From Bacteroidales bacterium (GTDB taxonomy: Bacteria; Bacteroidota; Bacteroidia; Bacteroidales; VadinHA17): a stretch of 62,900 bases of DNA. Of this stretch, positions 25,745 to 33,429 are shown in pieces. Made by a program: the position numbers and the translations under genes. How positions within the stretch are numbered: the stretch's first letter is position 1; every line of letters begins with the position of its first letter. Under the pieces are notes generated by a model. It was given only the letters and a program-made list of their open reading frames with translations, did no database searches and had not been told where the DNA came from. Where the stretch lies: positions 311,891 to 374,790 of the forward strand of contig PLNT01000007.1 in the NCBI GenBank assembly GCA_003141895.1, read 5' to 3'.

Positions 25745-27091
25745 ATGTCTGAAAAGCCTTTCAAAATATTTGTAGTAGAAGACAGTGAATGGTATAACCG
25801 GCTTTTAGTACATACTCTATCATTAAATCCTGATTATGAAATAAAAAGCTTTTTCAACGGAAAAGATTTTTTGAATTCTCTTAATGAGTCCCCGGATATT
25901 GTTACTCTCGATTACCGTCTTCCGGACATTACGGGACTCGAAATCCTGAAAAGAATAAGAGAAGAAAACCCTGATGTTCAGGTAATATTAATTTCGGAAC
26001 AGGAAGATATTGACACTGTTGTCAATCTATTGAAGTTGGGAGCTTATGACTATATAAGCAAATCAGAAGATATAAAAGACCGTCTTTTAAATACCGTCAG
26101 AAATATACGAAATGGTATAGGACTAAAAAAAGAGATATCCACTCTCCGGCGGGAAGTTCAGAAAAAATATAGTTTCCGTGAGAGTATACTGGGAGAAAGC
26201 CCAGCCATTAAATCTGTCTACGATCTTATTGAAAAAGCCCTGGGTACAAACATAACCGTGGTCATATCTGGTGACACAGGAACGGGTAAGGAACTCGTTG
26301 CAAAAGCAATTCACTACAATTCAAAACGTAAAGACAAAGCATTTGTGACAGTTAATGTTGCTGCAATACCTTCTGAATTGATTGAGAGTGAATTATTTGG
26401 TCACGAAAAAGGCTCTTTTACCGGAGCAACATACAGGAGAATAGGTCGTTTTGAAGAAGCCGATGGTGGTACTCTTTTCCTTGATGAGATAAGTGAAATG
26501 GAACCTAATTTACAGGCAAAACTGTTACGTGTTTTGCAGGAAAAAGAATTTACGCGCATAGGCAGCAACAAACCTGTTAAAACCGATTGCCGTATTGTAG
26601 TCGCAACAAATAAAAACCTGAAAGACGAGGTGAAAAAAGGTAATTTCAGGGAAGATCTTTTTTACAGGCTTTTGGGGTTGCCTATCGAACTGCCTCCTCT
26701 TCGTGAACGTGCAAATGATATATTGATACTGGCCCGTCACTTCATTGGTAAATTCTGCGAAGAAAATAATATCAGCCTGAAAAAATTATCTGTACAGTCC
26801 CAGAAAAAATTGATGAACTATCCCTTCCCCGGAAATGTCCGTGAATTAAAATCTATTATTGAACTTGCTGTAACCCTTTCCGTTAAGGATGAAATTGAAC
26901 CCGATGACCTGGTAGTTGACAGGGGTGATCCTCTCTCAATTGTTGCTACCGACAGCCTTACATTGAGGGAATATGAGATTAAAATTATAAAGGCTACACT
27001 GAAAAAGAATAACAATGATATCCGTCTTGCTGCAGAAAAACTCGACATCGGGATTTCTACTATCTACCGGATACTCAAGGAAGAGAAATAA
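25745..27091 (+). CDS. NtrC-family sigma-54-dependent response regulator
   Basis: A 448-residue protein with three clear parts. The receiver (about 1-120) has FVVEDSEWYN, Asp in IVTLDYRLPDITGL and Lys in YISKSED. The AAA+ domain has Walker A GDTGTGKELVAKAIHYNS, the sigma-54 contact loop GSFTGA (Ser where GAFTGA has Ala), Walker B GGTLFLDEIS and an arginine-finger region FREDLFYRL. The C-terminal Fis-type HTH is NDIRLAAEKLDIGISTIYRI. It activates sigma-54 promoters after phosphorylation. Identical 17-bp palindromes at 22674 and 27189, each about 90-100 bp upstream of a sigma-54-like element, are its likely sites. A 34-bp palindrome follows the stop codon. Confidence 0.94.
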   Translation: MSEKPFKIFVVEDSEWYNRLLVHTLSLNPDYEIKSFFNGKDFLNSLNESPDIVTLDYRLPDITGLEILKRIREENPDVQVILISEQEDIDTVVNLLKLGAYDYISKSEDIKDRLLNTVRNIRNGIGLKKEISTLRREVQKKYSFRESILGESPAIKSVYDLIEKALGTNITVVISGDTGTGKELVAKAIHYNSKRKDKAFVTVNVAAIPSELIESELFGHEKGSFTGATYRRIGRFEEADGGTLFLDEISEMEPNLQAKLLRVLQEKEFTRIGSNKPVKTDCRIVVATNKNLKDEVKKGNFREDLFYRLLGLPIELPPLRERANDILILARHFIGKFCEENNISLKKLSVQSQKKLMNYPFPGNVRELKSIIELAVTLSVKDEIEPDDLVVDRGDPLSIVATDSLTLREYEIKIIKATLKKNNNDIRLAAEKLDIGISTIYRILKEEK

Positions 27092-27099
27092 TAGGACAA

Positions 27100-27133
27100 T
27101 GTGTAGGGAACAGTCGCGACTGTTCCCTACACA
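27100..27133. repeat. 34-bp perfect palindrome (dispersed family, copy 1)
   Basis: The left half is TGTGTAGGGAACAGTCG and the right half is its exact reverse complement. Similar elements are at 35994-36027 and 46391-46422. All share GTAGKGAAC around a TCGCGA-like centre and all lie between genes, two of them directly after stop codons. It may form a cruciform or RNA hairpin and so act as a terminator. Confidence 0.75.
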
Positions 27134-27188
27134 GGCCTGACTTCATTGCATACAGTTTCATCACCCGAGCTTAGAATTAATCATTCCC

Positions 27189-27205
27189 ATTCTCAATTTG
27201 AGAAT
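27189..27205. promoter_or_regulatory. Candidate activator (UAS) palindrome, copy 2
   Basis: Identical base for base to 22674-22690 (arms ATTCTCA / TGAGAAT). It ends 87 bp upstream of the sigma-54-like element at 27290. This spacing is typical for enhancer sites of NtrC-type activators. It points to the coiled-coil membrane-protein gene as a target of the regulator encoded just upstream. Confidence 0.6.
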
Positions 27206-27289
27206 ATTTTCCCAAAATGAACAATTTTTTAATCTGATTGTATATAGTTAATATTCTTATTTTAAAGATGTTACCTCTGTTTATTATAC

Positions 27290-27305
27290 AAGGCACAGGA
27301 TTTGA
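27290..27305 (+). promoter_or_regulatory. Sigma-54-like promoter upstream of the coiled-coil gene
   Basis: The bases read AAGGCACAGGATTTGA. GGCAC and TTG occupy the -24 and -12 positions at exactly the canonical spacing; only the final C of TTGC is replaced by A. The ATG at 27402 is about 100 bp downstream, leaving a leader of roughly 85 bases. An unusually strong ribosome-binding site, GGAGG at 27390-27394, precedes the start by seven bases. Confidence 0.6.
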
Positions 27306-27401
27306 AATGAATGATAAAATAATCCTTATAATAAACAGAAGTTCAACTTATATAATAACAAAATCTATAACAATCAAGAATTTAACCACGGAGGAAAAAA
27401 A

Positions 27402-28382
27402 ATGACAAATGATGTAAACAGTAACCGCACCGTCACAAATGATAATGCGGCTTCACGAAATAACGAAAGAAAAGCAAAAAAAGATGGAATGAAAAAAGGG
27501 ATTATAACGACAACAGTAATCGCCATTTTGCTTCTTATAGTTGGAGCTTTCATTGTTAATTCGCAATTTAAAAATGAACAGAAAAAAAATGTTGCAATAG
27601 TTGAAAATCAGAAACGCTCATATACACAATTATTAACTTCACGCGATTCAGTGCTTAATGAATGGATGCTGACATTTGATGAAATTGAAAAAGATCTCAA
27701 CACTGTAAAAGAGAAAGAGAATATAATCACAACGAAATCAAATGATAAAGAATTTACAAAAGACAAAAAACAACAGATTCTGAAAGATATTGAGTATGTA
27801 AATACTTTGCTTGATCAGAACAAAAAGAAAATAGCCTCTTTAACAGCCCAACTGAAAAATTCAGGTGGGATGATAAAAGGTATGCAGGTAAAAATAGCTG
27901 AACTTGAAACATCAATGAAACAACGCGAAACCGAAGTTGCAGATTTGAAAGTTGTTCTTGGTCAGAAAGATTTTGAAATCGGACAGCTTAATACCCGTAT
28001 GACCGATGCACAGATAGCAATAGCCCAGAAAGATGAGAAAATAACTAACCAGACTGCAGAAATAAACAAAGGGTTTATTGCCTATGGAACCTATAAAACT
28101 CTGAAGGCAAAAGGTCTCGTTTCTAAAGAAGGCGGTTTTCTTGGACTTGGAAAGAAAGAAGCACTTCATCAGGACTTTCCTGACAGTTTGTTCACCCAGG
28201 TTAATATCACTGAAACTAAAAGTATTCCTGTTAACTCAAAAGGAGCAAAACTTATAACTGACCATCCGACCGGTTCATATGAACTTGTACGTGATAAAGA
28301 CAACAAGATAGCCAGCATTGAAATTAAAGATCCTGAACAGTTCTGGAAAATTTCAAAATATGCTGTCGTCGAAATAAGATAA
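27402..28382 (+). CDS. Membrane-anchored coiled-coil protein
   Basis: A 326-residue protein. A basic 35-residue cytoplasmic head is followed by one transmembrane helix (TTVIAILLLIVGAFIVN) and a long heptad-rich coiled coil (about 60-230), then a small C-terminal domain containing GYGTYKTLKAKGLVSKEGGF-like sequence (the actual run begins FIAYGTYKTLKAKG). Proteins of this layout are widespread in Bacteroidota; some are labelled collagen-binding Cbp1-like adhesins, but I cannot confirm that here. It is a stand-alone transcription unit with its own sigma-54-like promoter, a strong GGAGG ribosome site and an intrinsic terminator, so it is probably an induced envelope protein controlled by the upstream NtrC-family system. 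Confidence 0.8.
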   Translation: MTNDVNSNRTVTNDNAASRNNERKAKKDGMKKGIITTTVIAILLLIVGAFIVNSQFKNEQKKNVAIVENQKRSYTQLLTSRDSVLNEWMLTFDEIEKDLNTVKEKENIITTKSNDKEFTKDKKQQILKDIEYVNTLLDQNKKKIASLTAQLKNSGGMIKGMQVKIAELETSMKQRETEVADLKVVLGQKDFEIGQLNTRMTDAQIAIAQKDEKITNQTAEINKGFIAYGTYKTLKAKGLVSKEGGFLGLGKKEALHQDFPDSLFTQVNITETKSIPVNSKGAKLITDHPTGSYELVRDKDNKIASIEIKDPEQFWKISKYAVVEIR

Positions 28383-28432
28383 AAAAATTAATGCTCTGAT
28401 TTACAGGCATAAGTTGTGGAAGACAAATACCG

Positions 28433-28465
28433 GCTCCGGGGATCAAAATCCCCGGAGCTTTTTTT
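28433..28465 (+). terminator. Intrinsic terminator after the coiled-coil gene
   Basis: A perfect 11-bp stem GCTCCGGGGAT / ATCCCCGGAGC with loop CAAA is followed by seven T residues. It closes the sigma-54 target unit. Confidence 0.92.
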
Positions 28466-28591
28466 ATTATGTTATTACCCCAATCACAGGGACACGGCCG
28501 ACAGGGTCCTTTAGTAATAATGCCGTCATTGATATTGCGTTAATAAGAAGGTAATTCACTGTTTTTACGTTTTATAAGTGTCTGGTAAAAA

Positions 28592-28858
28592 TTATAAATT
28601 ATGTTTTTTATAGATCTGCCCTCTTGGTAAAACTCTCTTTAAAGTAGCCATTGTTCCGTCAAATTGAAAAGTAACCCTGTAAAGGCCTCTCCGAATGCGA
28701 TATATATCCTCTACCCCTTCTAGTTTTTTACAATCGTGAACTTCACCAGGCACTTTGGCTGATTGAATCTCCTTTATTACCTCCAGTATAACCAACTTTA
28801 CTTTTTTTGGTAGAGGTTCGGTGTCTTTAACAAATGATTTTGAAATCTCAAATTTCAT
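28592..28858 (-). CDS. RelE/ParE-family toxin
   Basis: An 88-residue protein with the RelE fold pattern: FEISKSFVKDTEPLPKKVKLVI, then the LEGVEDIYRIRRGLYRVTFQ block containing the conserved LxG..xYRIRxGxYRV motif, and a basic C-terminus (LKRVLPRGQIYKKH). RelE toxins cut mRNA in the ribosome; ParE relatives hit gyrase, and the final His/Lys/Arg cluster favours RelE. It is the second gene of an operon, overlapping the antitoxin gene upstream by four bases, the normal order for this class. Confidence 0.88.
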   Translation of the reverse strand: MKFEISKSFVKDTEPLPKKVKLVILEVIKEIQSAKVPGEVHDCKKLEGVEDIYRIRRGLYRVTFQFDGTMATLKRVLPRGQIYKKHNL

Positions 28859-29088
28859 ATTGATAATGATTTTAAAAAGTCGGTCTTTTCAGATTGGCTT
28901 AAAATTTCATCTGTCCCTGGGGCCTTGGATAATGCAATTAACATTTCATCCTCATTTGCTAATTCTTCTAATACACCTTCAATGTATGATTTTAAATTCT
29001 GCCCATAGTTAACTGCTATTAATCTTAAATTCTTCTCTGTTTCAGGTCTAAGATCAATAATTTTACGTTTTGTTTTAATTGCTTGCAT
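28855..29088 (-). CDS. Antitoxin of the RelE-type pair
   Basis: A 77-residue protein starting MQAIKTKRKIIDLRPETEKN. The N-terminal strand followed by helices (LRLIAVNYGQNLKSYIEGVLEELANEDE) fits a ribbon-helix-helix type DNA-binding antitoxin. The acidic C-terminus (KAPGTDEILSQSEK) would wrap the toxin. Its stop overlaps the toxin start by four bases. The upstream 29100-29165 is a very AT-rich stretch of alternating TATATA with several imperfect palindromes, a likely promoter and autoregulatory operator. Confidence 0.82.
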   Translation of the reverse strand: MQAIKTKRKIIDLRPETEKNLRLIAVNYGQNLKSYIEGVLEELANEDEMLIALSKAPGTDEILSQSEKTDFLKSLSI

Positions 29089-29169
29089 AGCCTCTTTTTT
29101 AAAGTTTTATATTTTAAAGAGCAAATATATACAATATATATTATATATACGGTATATATATTTAAAGGT

Positions 29170-29294
29170 TTTTGTTTTTTAAAACCCTTAACCTCTAAAC
29201 CCTCTTTTCTAAGGTATTGATAAATCGTTGATCTGCTTATTTTTAAATTATCCTCAATAAAGTTAATCGATTCTTTTTGTTTATAAAGCGTCAC
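29170..29294 (-). pseudogene. C-terminal HTH remnant of a serine recombinase (resolvase/invertase)
   Basis: The minus strand encodes VTLYKQKESINFIEDNLKIS followed by RSTIYQYLRKEG. This is the pattern of the helix-turn-helix that ends resolvase/invertase proteins (LYxxxxSxxxIxxxLxISRSTxYRYL). The catalytic domain is absent, and an in-frame TAG lies a few codons upstream. The frame then runs on by chance through the AT-rich antitoxin promoter. It is a trace of a mobile element beside the toxin-antitoxin pair. Confidence 0.55.
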
Positions 29295-29510
29295 AACTGC
29301 AGAAGCTTTCTATTTGTTGTAAGAAGTTCTTGTTAGCATTTCACCGTTTTTGCTTTCAGCACAAATTTACTTATACCACCACACAGATATGCATAATTCC
29401 ACCACCAGCCCGACAAGTGCTTAAATATCATCTCTTTTCTGAGTTTGTATGTCTTGTAGTGCTTCATGATGCCGAGAGCAGTTCATCGTATTGTGCCATT
29501 TTTTTCAAAA

Positions 29511-29556
29511 TTCGACCAGTTATTCGCTATCGCTCATGAGCTCCCGTTGGTCGGTA
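29511..29556. other. Hairpin region downstream of the FISUMP gene
   Basis: Arms CGACCA and TGGTCG, about 29 bases apart, enclose the perfect 10-bp palindrome GCTCATGAGC. A direct repeat of AATTGTCAAATA follows at about 29571-29600. On the minus strand these lie 10-90 bases past the FISUMP stop codon. The rest of 29295-29602 shows no gene. A hairpin at this place also occurs downstream of variable regions in diversity-generating retroelements, but that link is only a hypothesis. Confidence 0.4.
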
Positions 29557-29602
29557 CGCGGTAAATAAATCAAATTGTCAAATAGGAAAATTGTCAAATA
29601 AC

Positions 29603-29790
29603 TCAAAAATCCCTGACACAACGAACAGAAAAGCCAAAAAGCTTATAGTTGTAATACCTGCCTACATCGATGTTACTGTAGTTCATGTTCCTGACCCAGG
29701 CGTGTGCCGCCGAGTACTCAGTAGAACTCCACCAGTTACCGTCGTCTCCAACGTAGTAGTACGAGCCAGCGGTATCACGGTAGCCACCAG
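29603..29790 (-). other. Candidate variable region at the 3' end of the FISUMP gene
   Basis: Codons here are dominated by TAC, GAC, AAC, GGC, ACC, ATC, GTC and GCC, in a gene that elsewhere prefers A/T-ending codons. The encoded frame GGYR...G...VG..GNWWSSTE....AW.RN(M)..S...R....K..GFSVRC.RD keeps fixed scaffold residues and places variable residues at NNC codons. That is what adenine-directed mutagenesis of AAC codons produces. No reverse transcriptase or template repeat is present in the window, so this is a suggestion only. Confidence 0.4.
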
Positions 29791-32206
29791 GCAGAGCTGT
29801 AAAACCTGTTTCGTTGGTTGCCCCTGTATTTGGGGTTGTCCAATGGGTGGTTCCGGTTTCTTTAAGTTTGTTCCCGCTATAAATTACTAAATAGGTTGTA
29901 AGTGTAGTCCATTCGGCATCGGTGGGTACATGCCATCCCCTGGGACATACATTTTTACCCCCGTTGCTAGCCACATCTACTGTGTACCAGTTATACAATG
30001 CCCCATAAGTAGCTTTATATGTAGCTGCATCATTATTATACCAGCAGTAAGAGGGTGTGGTTAATGTCGCCCATGCTGATGCAGCAGTAACCAGAGGAAT
30101 AGTTGAATTATCGTTGTATTTCGTTGTTTTAAGGTTTTCTGCCATCCATACCTGTGTTCCAATAGTGACAGTATTGTAAGCATTGCCATCAATGTCGTTT
30201 ACTATTCCTGAAGATGATGCAGGTATAACTGAATTTGAAGCAGAACTTGCCAAACTTGTTCCAATAGCATTTGTGGCTGTTACTGTAAAAGTATAGGCAG
30301 TTCCATTAGTGAGCCCTGTTACTGTAATAGGGCTGGTAGAACCGCTGCCTATAATATTACCCGGACTTGAAGTTACAGTGTATCCTGTTATTGCAGAGCC
30401 GCCATTACTAACCGGTGCTGTAAATGTTACCACAGCCTGAGCATTTCCTGCTGTCGCTGTTACTATTGTTGGTGCTCCCGGAACTGTTGAAGTTACAGCA
30501 CTTGTAGTAAAAGTCAGTTCGCTTCCATAAGCTACTCCAACACTGTTCGTTGCATATGCTTTTACATAATAAGTTGTGTTTGCCGTCAGTCCGGTTATGC
30601 TGCTTGTAAATGAACCTGTTACCGAGCCATCTGTGGTTTTAGTAGTTAATGCAGTTGTTGGCCCTGTTGTTGAACTCCAACATACGCCGCTTGATGTTAC
30701 CGTTGCACCGCCATTGCTCGTAATATTTCCACCGCTTGAGGCTGTAGTTTGTGTTATTGAAGTTGCTACTACAGTTGTAAGAGCAGGAATAACAGGGGCG
30801 GCTGCACTTGTAGTAAAAGTCAATTCGCTTCCATAAGCTGTTCCAGCACTGTTCGTTGCATAAGCACGAACATAGTATGTAGTATTAGCTGTAAGACTAG
30901 TAATTGTACTAGTATACTCACCAATCCCTTGACCATCATTCGTTATTCCCATTTTAGTATTAATTGTGGGATTTTCAGATGTGTTCCAAACTACACCATG
31001 TGTTGTGACATTTCCTCCGCCATCATTTGTTATAATTCCACCACTTACTACACTTGTACTTGCAATATTAATAATTGCTTTAGTTCCAATAGCTGGTATT
31101 TCAGATGGACAGTTTGAAAAATCCTTTAAACTATAAATTATAGCTACTGTGGACGCCGCCAAATCAGTTAGTCCCGGTATAGCTATTATACCATCAATTG
31201 GTCCTTTTAAACATATTTCATTTGCCATCATGAGACCAGCCAGAACCCTATTACTTGAAAATTTTTTGTAGGTATCTGCTATACCAAATGTATTAGTCCC
31301 AACCTTATTTACACTACAGGCTGCAAGTAAATCACCCTGCGCACCAATGGACAAAGTTCCTGCTACCTTAAAAGAATATCCTTTTGTTCCATTTTCAATT
31401 ACGATCATACTACCAGGGCATGGCATTAGATTTTCAATTCCATTGAAATCTGCAACCGCACCACTTGAAGTTCCGATTCCTAGTGATAAATCAATCCCTA
31501 ATACAGTTGCAGCCTTCCCACTTAACGAATAACTAGTAGAAAGGCTTTGTCCAGCATATTTATTTAAGCCCGAACTAGTTCCATGATATCTTATACCGGT
31601 TATTACCTCATTGACTCCTGAAAAGCCTATGCTAGCATTCAATTCTGCAGCTAGTCCCACACCAATTGTATAACCTCCACTACAAAAAGTATAAGCATAA
31701 ACCTGACGATCTAAATTAACAAAATCATAAGTTACTTTAACCCCACCACCCCCTGCTGCCTCGATTCCAGCAACAATACCATCTCCAACTTTACCTGCAA
31801 CACCAAGATCAATTTTAACACCTTTTGAATAACCTATTCCCAAGCAATTATCAATTGAGCCCTTACTTTGGTTTTGTAAATTGAGCAATGAATTACTCAT
31901 AGCCTTTTCATAATCGCTCAAACTAAAATTCAGCAGGATGGCATTTTTTAATTCATCGATGGCAGTTTCAATTGAATCAAGATAAAGAGGATAGTCCTTT
32001 TCACCACGAATACTATTGAAATTATTTTTAAACATTGATTCAACTTCCTTAGGCATAAAAACATCAATTTTATCGATGATTTTTTGCTCATGTTGGGTGA
32101 GTTTTTCTTCCTCAGTAGGCTTATCTTTTTTGCATGTAGTTAAAATCATTACCACACTGAAAAAAGCAACAAAGCTCATCAATTGGTAATTAGAATATTT
32201 CTTCAT
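29603..32206 (-). CDS. FISUMP-domain lipoprotein with fibronectin-like repeats
   Basis: An 867-residue surface lipoprotein (lipobox near VVMILTTCKKDK). Residues about 25-370 are a unique domain with a Gly-rich middle. Two Fn3-like repeats (SGGIITNDGGGNVTTHGVVW; the second ITSNGGATVTSSGVCW) each end TTYYVxAYATNSxGxAYGSE, and a third Fn3 domain follows. The last roughly 200 residues are a FISUMP (Fibrobacter succinogenes major paralogous) domain, a C-type-lectin-like fold: IGTQVWMAENLKTTKYND, CPRGWHVPTDAEW, NWWSSTEYSAAHAW, GFSVRCVRDF. It is probably a ligand-binding surface protein. The 3' end has NNC-rich codons at positions that vary in known retroelement-diversified FISUMP proteins. The gene lies in an accessory island. 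Confidence 0.85.
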   Translation of the reverse strand: MKKYSNYQLMSFVAFFSVVMILTTCKKDKPTEEEKLTQHEQKIIDKIDVFMPKEVESMFKNNFNSIRGEKDYPLYLDSIETAIDELKNAILLNFSLSDYEKAMSNSLLNLQNQSKGSIDNCLGIGYSKGVKIDLGVAGKVGDGIVAGIEAAGGGGVKVTYDFVNLDRQVYAYTFCSGGYTIGVGLAAELNASIGFSGVNEVITGIRYHGTSSGLNKYAGQSLSTSYSLSGKAATVLGIDLSLGIGTSSGAVADFNGIENLMPCPGSMIVIENGTKGYSFKVAGTLSIGAQGDLLAACSVNKVGTNTFGIADTYKKFSSNRVLAGLMMANEICLKGPIDGIIAIPGLTDLAASTVAIIYSLKDFSNCPSEIPAIGTKAIINIASTSVVSGGIITNDGGGNVTTHGVVWNTSENPTINTKMGITNDGQGIGEYTSTITSLTANTTYYVRAYATNSAGTAYGSELTFTTSAAAPVIPALTTVVATSITQTTASSGGNITSNGGATVTSSGVCWSSTTGPTTALTTKTTDGSVTGSFTSSITGLTANTTYYVKAYATNSVGVAYGSELTFTTSAVTSTVPGAPTIVTATAGNAQAVVTFTAPVSNGGSAITGYTVTSSPGNIIGSGSTSPITVTGLTNGTAYTFTVTATNAIGTSLASSASNSVIPASSSGIVNDIDGNAYNTVTIGTQVWMAENLKTTKYNDNSTIPLVTAASAWATLTTPSYCWYNNDAATYKATYGALYNWYTVDVASNGGKNVCPRGWHVPTDAEWTTLTTYLVIYSGNKLKETGTTHWTTPNTGATNETGFTALPGGYRDTAGSYYYVGDDGNWWSSTEYSAAHAWVRNMNYSNIDVGRYYNYKLFGFSVRCVRDF

Positions 32207-32429
32207 AACAGTAGAAATTAGAAGGTGTTATCCAAGGTTTGTTGTTTTCAGGTTTGGTTACTAACAGGCACCTTTAAAAACAATTTTTCGAAACCGTTGT
32301 TTGAAACAAATTTACTATTTGGTTTTCTTATAACCTATTTTTATCCCCCTCCGATATTCTTATTTAATTAATTATCATATGCTTACAAATATACAACTCA
32401 TTAGACCATTAAGACCGTTTTCTAAGCCC

Positions 32430-32880
32430 TAACGTACTTTAACTTCCGTTTCGTGAGCTGAGACCAAGAAGTCTTTAAGGGGGTAAATTAACTAATTAAT
32501 CTCTTAGCGTGGTTTTTGTCGGAAATGCTGGCGACACCCCTTGTACCGCTCAAATCATCGCATTAACGCTGTGAAGTGTTTAGAACACGAATAGACAGAA
32601 TGACTAAGAGGCTTCCACAGGCGAAGTGTAGGCCGTAACATAGCGACACGGATTAAAGTAATAAAGTGAGCGAAGAGAACACCATCATCCGGGGAATGCC
32701 CCTGGAGAGGAAAAATCCGTAGTTATCTTCCACCTATCCTTTTGGGGTCTGCTCAATGACCCCCGGCCGGGTGAGAATAACTGCTACTGTTACCAAGACT
32801 GATATCACAAAAGTTACACACAAGAATGTTGTAAACGGTAAATAACAATGCCAGCTACGCTGGTACTACTCAAAATATCA
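32430..32880. ncRNA. Candidate structured noncoding RNA (strand unknown)
   Basis: About 450 bases with no ORF and a higher GC content than the flanks hold many well-formed stems. These are AAGGGG 32477-32482 with CCCCTT 32537-32542, enclosing TGTCG/CGACA 32517-32536; GTGTT/AACAC 32576-32588; and ACGGATT 32648-32654 with AATCCGT 32714-32720, enclosing CCGGGG/CCCTGG-type stem 32689-32705. Further stems are GTAGTTAT 32719-32726 with ATAACTGC 32777-32784, enclosing GGGGTC/GACCCC 32744-32763; and CCAGC/GCTGG near 32851. Nested and adjacent stems suggest a folded RNA. It does not match RNase P, tmRNA, 6S or SRP RNA as I know them. It lies between the HigA-like gene and the FISUMP gene; on the minus strand it could be a leader of the FISUMP gene. 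Confidence 0.5.
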
Positions 32881-32889
32881 GAGATAATT

Positions 32890-33429
32890 CTATACTGTTA
32901 ATAAATCGAGCTTACTTTTCACATTCTTTTTCTCTGACCGTCTTAGCTTATCATCATTCATTAATTCCAATTCTTTTTGTTTTTTAAGTAGGCGATACCA
33001 GGAAACTGCCTGGATGATATTGTTGGAATGTAATTCCAATCTGACAAATATTTTGTCATTTGGAACTTCTTTATTATTTAATAGTCTGCTCAATTTTGTA
33101 ACGTGAAGAGAAATCTCTTTAGAAAAATCCGTATTTTTTTTATTAATAGAATGTATGTATTCTTTTAAAAAATGACTGAAAGTATATGTAGAATTATAAT
33201 TATTGCTTTTAGTGTAATCCTCAATAATATATTTTAACTGCACAATACGGGAATATATGTGATCTTTCTCAGTCATCTGCAATAATCTTTGCTTACGAAA
33301 CTCTGAAAATTCCTTTTCAGCTTCCTTTTTCTCAGCAGGAGATAACCGGCTGGGAAATATATGTGCTTCTGCAAGCTCTTTATCTGTATGTTTTCTAACT
33401 TCTTTCATATTAGTTTTATAAATACTCAT
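32890..33429 (-). CDS. HigA-like HTH protein (probable antitoxin of a GNAT pair)
   Basis: A 179-residue protein. The first 70 residues are charged and helical (TDKELAEAHIFPSRLSPAEKK, then EAEKEFSEFRKQRLLQ). Residues about 85-160 read like a degenerate HigA/XRE helix-turn-helix: FLKEYIHSINKKNTDFSKEI, SLHVTKLSRLLNNKEVPNDK, VRLELHSNNIIQAVSWYRLL. The spacing of LSRLLN and the late Trp match HigA antitoxins. Its start overlaps the end of the GNAT gene by 14 bases, so translation is coupled. A toxin-first order also occurs in HigBA systems. It is probably a DNA-binding antitoxin that represses the pair; no operator was identified. Confidence 0.72.
   Translation of the reverse strand: MSIYKTNMKEVRKHTDKELAEAHIFPSRLSPAEKKEAEKEFSEFRKQRLLQMTEKDHIYSRIVQLKYIIEDYTKSNNYNSTYTFSHFLKEYIHSINKKNTDFSKEISLHVTKLSRLLNNKEVPNDKIFVRLELHSNNIIQAVSWYRLLKKQKELELMNDDKLRRSEKKNVKSKLDLLTV

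Noticed and set aside
28433-28465. Considered as part of a regulatory palindrome family
   Set aside because: A GC-rich perfect stem with a T-run directly after a stop codon is simply an intrinsic terminator.
29591-29890. A plus-strand ORF opposite the FISUMP 3' end
   Set aside because: It is the antisense shadow of the FISUMP domain; the minus frame matches a known domain and this one matches nothing.
32430-32880. Considered as a group II intron or RNase P / tmRNA gene
   Set aside because: I could not find the domain V hairpin of group II introns, the conserved RNase P blocks, or a tmRNA-like acceptor end; only a generic structured-RNA call is justified.
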